NCBI GenBank assembly: GCA_004173185.1
Contig: SEFZ01000042.1
Span: 1-46,398, forward strand
Direction: 5' to 3'
Origin: Sphingomonadales bacterium
Lineage (GTDB): Bacteria > Pseudomonadota > Alphaproteobacteria > Sphingomonadales > Sphingomonadaceae
DNA: 46,398 bases
Of the stretch, positions 42,371 through 46,398 are shown one piece after another. Within the stretch, counting starts at the first letter, position 1. Every line of letters starts with the position of its first letter. The translations under genes and the position numbers were made by a program. Under the pieces are notes generated by a model. The model did not search any database. It saw nothing but the letters and a program-made list of their open reading frames with translations, and had not been told where the DNA came from.

Positions 42371-43693
42371 TCAACCGAAGTCCACGCTCTCGAACCGCAC
42401 CGGCTCGCCGATCGCCTGGCTCGCCAACGCGCCGTCCCACATCACCCGATTGCCCCGGATCACCGTGCCGATCGGCTTCCCGGTCAGCGTCATGCCGGTA
42501 AAGGGCGACCAGCCGCACCGCGAGGCCAGCCAGCTTTCCTCAACGGTCCATTGCTTCTTCAAATCGACCACGGAGAAATCGGCGTCATATCCGATCGCGA
42601 TCCGGCCCTTGCCCGCGATCCCGAAGATCCGCTGCGGCCCCGCGCTGGTCAGGTCGATCAGCCGCTGGAGCGTCAAGCGCCCCTCCGCGACATGGTTGAG
42701 CATCAGCGGCAGCAGCGTCTGCACCCCCGGCATGCCGCTCGGTGAATCGGGATAGGGCTTGGCCTTTTCCTCGATCGTATGTGGCGCATGATCCGAACCG
42801 ATCACATCGGGCACGCCCTGCCGTAGCCAGTTCCACAGTCCATCACGATGTGCGCCCGAGCGGATCGGCGGGTTCATCTGCGCATAGCTGCCCAGCCGCG
42901 GATAGGCGTCCTCGCCCGCCAGCGTCAGATGCTGCGGCGTCACTTCACAAGTCGCGATATCCTTGTTCTTGCCGATCAGCTCCAGCTCGGCCGGTGTGGT
43001 CACGTGCAGGATATGGATGCGCCGCCGCGCCGCGCGAGCGAGGCCCAGAATCCGCCGCGTCGCCAACATCGCGCTCTCGTCATCGCGCCAGACGGGATGG
43101 CTCGAAGGATCGCCCGCGATCCGCTCGCCCAGCCGGTCCTGCATGCGGAACTCGTCTTCGGCATGGATCGCCACGCGGCGATGCCCGCTCGCCAATACGC
43201 GCGCGAGGTTCGAATCGTCGGAAACCAGCAAATCGCCGGTGGAAGCGCCCATGAAGATCTTGATGCCCGCCGTTCCCGGCAGGCGCTCGAGTTCGGCAAG
43301 GCTCTCGGCATTATGGTTGGTCGCGCCGACATAGAATGCGTGGTCGCACCACATCCGGCCCTTGGCCCGCGCCAGCTTGTCGTTCACCGCGTCGGCCGTA
43401 TCGGTGTTGGGCTTGGTGTTCGGCATTTCGAACACGGCGGTGATGCCGCCCAGCACCGCCGCCCGCGCGCCGCTCTCCAGATCTTCCTTGGCCTCAAGCC
43501 CCGGCTCGCGGAAATGGACCTGACTGTCGATCACGCCAGGAAGCACATCGAGACCCGTGCAGTCGATCGTCTCGCCCGCGTCGCCGACCGCGCCGATCGC
43601 CACGATCTTGCCGCCGGTCACCCCGACATCCACGTGCGCGGGGCCGCCCGGCAGATGCACCGTCCCGCCCGTGAGCTTGAGATCGACGTTCAT
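42371..43693 (-). CDS. Dihydroorotase-type amidohydrolase with Q-x-H metal motif
   Basis: A 440-residue member of the class I dihydroorotase/hydantoinase amidohydrolases. The usual metal motif H-x-H at strand 1 reads DSQVHFREPG, so the first metal histidine is replaced by Gln58, while H60 remains. The other sites look complete: the carboxylated-lysine region GIKIFMGASTG, histidines in VAIHAEDE and HILHVTTP, and the catalytic aspartate in IGSDHAPHT. Dihydroorotase activity (pyrimidine synthesis) is likely from overall similarity, but allantoinase-type activity is possible. The start at 43693 gives the normal N-terminus. Confidence 0.85.
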   Translation of the reverse strand: MNVDLKLTGGTVHLPGGPAHVDVGVTGGKIVAIGAVGDAGETIDCTGLDVLPGVIDSQVHFREPGLEAKEDLESGARAAVLGGITAVFEMPNTKPNTDTADAVNDKLARAKGRMWCDHAFYVGATNHNAESLAELERLPGTAGIKIFMGASTGDLLVSDDSNLARVLASGHRRVAIHAEDEFRMQDRLGERIAGDPSSHPVWRDDESAMLATRRILGLARAARRRIHILHVTTPAELELIGKNKDIATCEVTPQHLTLAGEDAYPRLGSYAQMNPPIRSGAHRDGLWNWLRQGVPDVIGSDHAPHTIEEKAKPYPDSPSGMPGVQTLLPLMLNHVAEGRLTLQRLIDLTSAGPQRIFGIAGKGRIAIGYDADFSVVDLKKQWTVEESWLASRCGWSPFTGMTLTGKPIGTVIRGNRVMWDGALASQAIGEPVRFESVDFG

Positions 43694-43740
43694 TGGCCCG
43701 GCCTCTTCCGTTGTGAGTATATGCCCCCTACCTCTTGGTG

Positions 43741-44472
43741 ATGCCTGATGCCACCCGCCTCGAAGACCGCGCCCGGATCCGTATCGCCGGCGAAGACGTC
43801 CGCGGTTTCCTCCAGGGCCTGCTGACCCAAGACCTCGCCACGGTAACGCCCGAAACCCCTGCATGGGCCGGGCTTCTCACCGCGCAGGGCAAGGCGCTGT
43901 ACGACTTTATCCTCTGGGCCGATGGCGAATCGATCCTGATCGATTGCGAAGCCAATCAGCGCGAAGCGCTCGTGCGCCGCCTCAGCCTCTATCGCCTCCG
44001 CCGCGCTATCACGATCGAAGCGATTGAAGGCGGCGTCCATTGGTCGCTCGCGGAAGGTAAGGGCATCCCGGATCCCCGCCTCGCCGCCTTGGGCAATCGC
44101 TGGCTGGGCGAGGAATCGGGCGAAGGCGTCGCGGAAAAATGGCGCGCCCACCGCCTGTCGCTCGGCGTGACCGAGGGTGCAGCAGAACTCGGTCAGGACA
44201 AGACGCTCTGGTTAGAGGCCAATGCCGACGAGCTCCACGGCGTGAGCTTCGCCAAGGGTTGCTATGTCGGCCAGGAAAACACCGCGCGCATGCACTACCG
44301 CGCCAAGGTCAATCGGCGGCTGGTCGTCGCGCCCCTCGCGGAACCCGGCGACCGCACCCGCGCGACCTATCCCGAACTCGGCCTGATGATCGAGTTGCGC
44401 CGCGTCGAATCGCTCGGCGATGCGCTGGTGCCAGAATGGATGGGGGCGGCGCTAGACACCCAGCCAGGCTAA
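43741..44472 (+). CDS. ygfZ: YgfZ/GcvT-domain folate-binding protein
   Basis: A 243-residue protein of the COG0354 (YgfZ/IBA57) group, which uses tetrahydrofolate to support assembly or repair of certain iron-sulfur enzymes, including radical-SAM proteins. The diagnostic KGCYVGQENTARMHYR motif, with its conserved cysteine, is present, as is an N-terminal IRIAGEDVRGFLQGLLTQDL. Two in-frame codons upstream (TTG, GTG) are ignored in favour of the ATG at 43741. Only 47 bp separate it from the divergent dihydroorotase gene. Its last 21 bp overlap the end of the convergent dioxygenase gene. Confidence 0.92.
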   Translation: MPDATRLEDRARIRIAGEDVRGFLQGLLTQDLATVTPETPAWAGLLTAQGKALYDFILWADGESILIDCEANQREALVRRLSLYRLRRAITIEAIEGGVHWSLAEGKGIPDPRLAALGNRWLGEESGEGVAEKWRAHRLSLGVTEGAAELGQDKTLWLEANADELHGVSFAKGCYVGQENTARMHYRAKVNRRLVVAPLAEPGDRTRATYPELGLMIELRRVESLGDALVPEWMGAALDTQPG

Positions 44473-45144
44473 GCCCGCCGGCAAATCCTCCCGCGCATAA
44501 TCTATCTGCAATACCCGCCTCCGCGCGGGAGTGCGCGCCGCGTCCGATGCGTGCAGGATTGGGGTCGCATAGACCCAGACGTCTCCGGCATCGGCAAGGC
44601 ACGCCACCGTGCCGCTCGCCGACACCACCGCATCGATCGCGTCTTCGCGAACCAGTGCGCGGTGCGATCCCGGCGCGATCAGCAGCGGCGCGTTATCGTT
44701 CGGCACAGGATCGAGATGCACCCGCAAGGTGAGCATCCGCGACAGCAGATCGAACGGTGGTGCGACATGCTGCATGCCCCGCTTGACGGTCCACGGCCCA
44801 AAGCCCGGCACCTCCCGCCGCGCCTGCACTGCGATCACGCGATCCTGGTGCCATCCCAGCGCCCAGTTCGTGTCCGGTGACTTGTCGAACAGTAAGGCGC
44901 GCACCGGCCGCACCTCGCCGGGCATCAGGCGCGCAGCAAGGCGGCCGATTCGCCCCTCGACTGACAACAGCCTGGAGAGTTCGGGAATCCCGTGAATACG
45001 CACACCGGGAAGGCCCCGCGCCACCGGCGCGAGCGAAGCTTCTATCCTCGCAAGCACATCGCGCGCGCCGCCGCGCATGCATTCAGCGCCATCCACATCA
45101 AGGCGGAGCGAATCGGGATCGCGCGCGCCGGGCCGGGCCGCCAT
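44452..45144 (-). CDS. Phytanoyl-CoA dioxygenase family protein
   Basis: A 230-residue Fe(II)/2-oxoglutarate oxygenase of the PhyH family: WHQDR provides the H-x-D iron ligands, the distal histidine is in VYATPILHASD, and the R that binds 2-oxoglutarate lies in RRRVLQIDY. PAPLLIAPGSHRALV-like text is also present as NDNAPLLIAPGSH. The substrate is unknown in bacteria. The ATG at 45144 overlaps the upstream stop as TGATG, indicating coupling with the alpha/beta hydrolase gene. Its 3' end overlaps ygfZ on the other strand by 21 bp. Confidence 0.87.
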   Translation of the reverse strand: MAARPGARDPDSLRLDVDGAECMRGGARDVLARIEASLAPVARGLPGVRIHGIPELSRLLSVEGRIGRLAARLMPGEVRPVRALLFDKSPDTNWALGWHQDRVIAVQARREVPGFGPWTVKRGMQHVAPPFDLLSRMLTLRVHLDPVPNDNAPLLIAPGSHRALVREDAIDAVVSASGTVACLADAGDVWVYATPILHASDAARTPARRRVLQIDYAREDLPAGLAWLGV

Positions 45145-45944
45145 CAATTGGCCGCTAACGCGCCGAGCCAGCGCACGATCGGTACCTGCGCTTCGCGCCC
45201 ATAGGCCAGTTCATGGCCCGCGCCTTCGACAAGCTGAAGCGCGGTGCGCGGCGCCGCGTGCGCCAGCGCCTGGGCCTGCACCATCGGAATCAATTTATCT
45301 GCCGTGCCATGAAGGATCAGGATCGGCGCCGCCACGCGGCCGAGCTTGCTGCGATTATCATAGCGATCGAGCAGCAGCAGTCGCACCGGCACCCACGGGT
45401 AATGCGTGGCGATCACATCGGCCATACTGGTGTAGCCCGATACAATCACCAGCCCGGCCACCGGTTGCTCGGTCGCCAGTTGCGTCGCAACACCCGATCC
45501 CAGAGAATTGCCAATCAGCACGATGCGATTGACGGGCACTCCCTGTGTGCCCAGCCAGCCGATCGCCGCGCGCCCGTCACTGTACAGGCCTGTCTCGCTC
45601 GGCTTTCCCGGATTCCCGCCATAGCCGCGATATTCGACGAGCAGCAGTCCATAGCCCGAATCGGCCAGCGCCTGCGTCGCGGTCGCGGCGCCGCTCAGGC
45701 TGTCACCATTGCCGTGAAAGAAGATTGCCACGGGCTTGCCCGGCTGCCCGGCCTTGTGCGCCGCAGTAAGCGTCAACCCATCCGCGGTCAGCAACTGAAC
45801 CGCCACGAATCCCGCAGGCGTATTCGTCACTGCCGGCGATGGCGCAGGATAGATCAGGCTCCGCTGCGCAAATGCCAGCACCAGCAACACAGCAAGGTAC
45901 AAGCCAGCCAGCAAGCCCGCTCCGATGAGTATCGCTTTCAGCAT
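45144..45944 (-). CDS. Membrane-anchored alpha/beta hydrolase
   Basis: A 266-residue protein with an N-terminal membrane helix (AILIGAGLLAGLYLAVLLVLAFAQ), then an alpha/beta-hydrolase fold: oxyanion region FFHGNGD, nucleophile elbow GNSLGSG, acid in HGTADKLIP, and histidine in GAGHELAYG. This resembles the BEM46/ABHD13 type with its RSLIYPAPS start. The ATG at 45944 has a strong GGAGGTGAT ribosome site. Substrate unknown. It starts about 25 bp past the terminator of the OmpA-family gene and is coupled with the dioxygenase gene. Confidence 0.9.
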   Translation of the reverse strand: MLKAILIGAGLLAGLYLAVLLVLAFAQRSLIYPAPSPAVTNTPAGFVAVQLLTADGLTLTAAHKAGQPGKPVAIFFHGNGDSLSGAATATQALADSGYGLLLVEYRGYGGNPGKPSETGLYSDGRAAIGWLGTQGVPVNRIVLIGNSLGSGVATQLATEQPVAGLVIVSGYTSMADVIATHYPWVPVRLLLLDRYDNRSKLGRVAAPILILHGTADKLIPMVQAQALAHAAPRTALQLVEGAGHELAYGREAQVPIVRWLGALAAN

Positions 45945-45970
45945 CGAACGATCACCTCCAGCGCGCAAAG

Positions 45971-45999
45971 AAAAAGGGAGGCCAGTTTCCCGGCCTCCC
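45971..45999 (-). terminator. Rho-independent terminator after the OmpA-family gene
   Basis: Eight-bp perfect stem (GGGAGGCC with GGCCTCCC) with an eight-base loop, followed on the minus strand by five T and then C-TTT. It lies 35 bp past the OmpA-family stop codon. Confidence 0.9.
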
Positions 46000-46033
46000 C
46001 AAATCTTTGTCAGTCTGTAGCGACTGGCTAGGC

Positions 46034-46398
46034 TTAGTAGCCCGAACCAGGACCGTACATGACTTCCACGCGACGGTTCTGCAGTTCGCGAACGCCATCG
46101 GCGGTTTCAACGCGCGGACGGCTTTCGCCGAACGCTTCGGTGCCGATCACGCCGCCCGGGATACCGCGCGAGCTGAGGTAAGCCTTCACACCGTCTGCAC
46201 GACGCTGCGAGAGACCGACGTTGTAGCTTGCCGAACCCGACTTATCAGCGTGGCCTGCCAGCATGACCTGCGCATTACCGCAGTTCTGGTAGTTGCTGAT
46301 GGCGTTGTCGAGGATCGAAGCTGCTTCCGGCGTGATGTCCGACTTATCCCAGTCGAAGAACACGATGTACGGACCAGGGGTGCAAACCACTTCCGGCA
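46034..46398 (-). CDS. OmpA-family protein, C-terminal part (cut by window edge)
   Basis: The visible 121 residues are the peptidoglycan-binding OmpA C-terminal domain: IVFFDWDKSDITPEA, GHADKSGSASYNVGLSQRRADGVKAYL, and ELQNRRVEVMYGPGSGY at the end, containing the D and R that contact diaminopimelate. Reading continues through the window end (PEVVCTPGP), so the N-terminal barrel or lipoprotein part is outside; the first methionine inside the window is not the real start. A strong terminator follows. Confidence 0.92.
   Translation of the reverse strand, partial: PEVVCTPGPYIVFFDWDKSDITPEAASILDNAISNYQNCGNAQVMLAGHADKSGSASYNVGLSQRRADGVKAYLSSRGIPGGVIGTEAFGESRPRVETADGVRELQNRRVEVMYGPGSGY

Noticed and set aside
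1..46398. Prophage, insertion sequence, integron, toxin-antitoxin or restriction system
   Set aside because: No transposase, integrase, phage structural, toxin-antitoxin or restriction gene was recognised on either strand.

Overview
The window looks like chromosomal DNA of a sphingomonad (Alphaproteobacteria, Sphingomonadaceae, probably Sphingomonas or a close relative). The evidence is the high GC content with strongly GC-biased third codon positions, the style of the proteins (DUF1134/EipA-type protein, Coq4-type protein, GDT1-family exporter, alpha-proteobacterial GyrB, acidic small protein), and the short extragenic palindromes typical of these genomes. No phage, insertion sequence, plasmid gene or CRISPR array was seen. 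The genus is an inference from remembered protein styles, not from a search.

Layout. 1-8.6 kb: argG (minus); an exported Sel1-repeat protein and a DUF1801 protein (plus); then a minus-strand run of rlmN, a TauE/SafE-type transporter, a four-helix cytochrome b and a Tat-exported molybdopterin oxidoreductase, the last three probably one redox module; a two-motif aspartic protease; an IalB-like protein overlapping a histidine phosphatase. 8.7-17.3 kb: a small outer-membrane beta-barrel with a clear terminator, then the replication-linked genes dnaN, recF and gyrB, with a coq4-like gene and two tandem paralogous exported proteins inserted between dnaN and recF. gyrB is interrupted: a segment of about 80-90 codons carrying the rest of the ATP site is missing and the frame changes at about position 14230.

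17.4-23.8 kb: an RlpA-type protein, an MpaB/DUF2236 oxygenase, a GDT1-family metal exporter with a TTG start preceded by a yybP-ykoY (Mn2+) riboswitch, an L,D-transpeptidase, a very small membrane protein and ppc. 23.9-34.3 kb: CocE-type hydrolase, glpX, hom, a 2OG-Fe(II) oxygenase, two small exported proteins, a Bcr/CflA exporter, an extremely acidic small protein, a YdeI-like protein and a fused permease/binding-protein ABC component without its ATPase.

34.3-40.7 kb is a sugar region: a periplasmic GH3 beta-glucosidase overlapping galM, then (minus) a ketoglutarate-semialdehyde dehydrogenase with a FadR-type regulator and tRNA-Ser(GCT). Candidate LacI-type operators sit about 25 bp before both the glucosidase and the dehydrogenase. 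40.8-46.4 kb: DUF1134 and DUF1294 proteins, an SRPBCC protein, a dihydroorotase-like amidohydrolase with an altered metal motif, ygfZ, a phytanoyl-CoA dioxygenase-like protein, an alpha/beta hydrolase, and the C-terminal end of an OmpA-family protein cut by the window edge.

Most genes are housekeeping or envelope genes in an ordinary chromosomal order. The strongest signals are the broken gyrB (first suspicion: an assembly or sequence error), the manganese riboswitch, the transporter/cytochrome/molybdoenzyme operon, the inverted extragenic repeats, and several unassigned exported proteins. I did not see a clearly new defence or mobile system.
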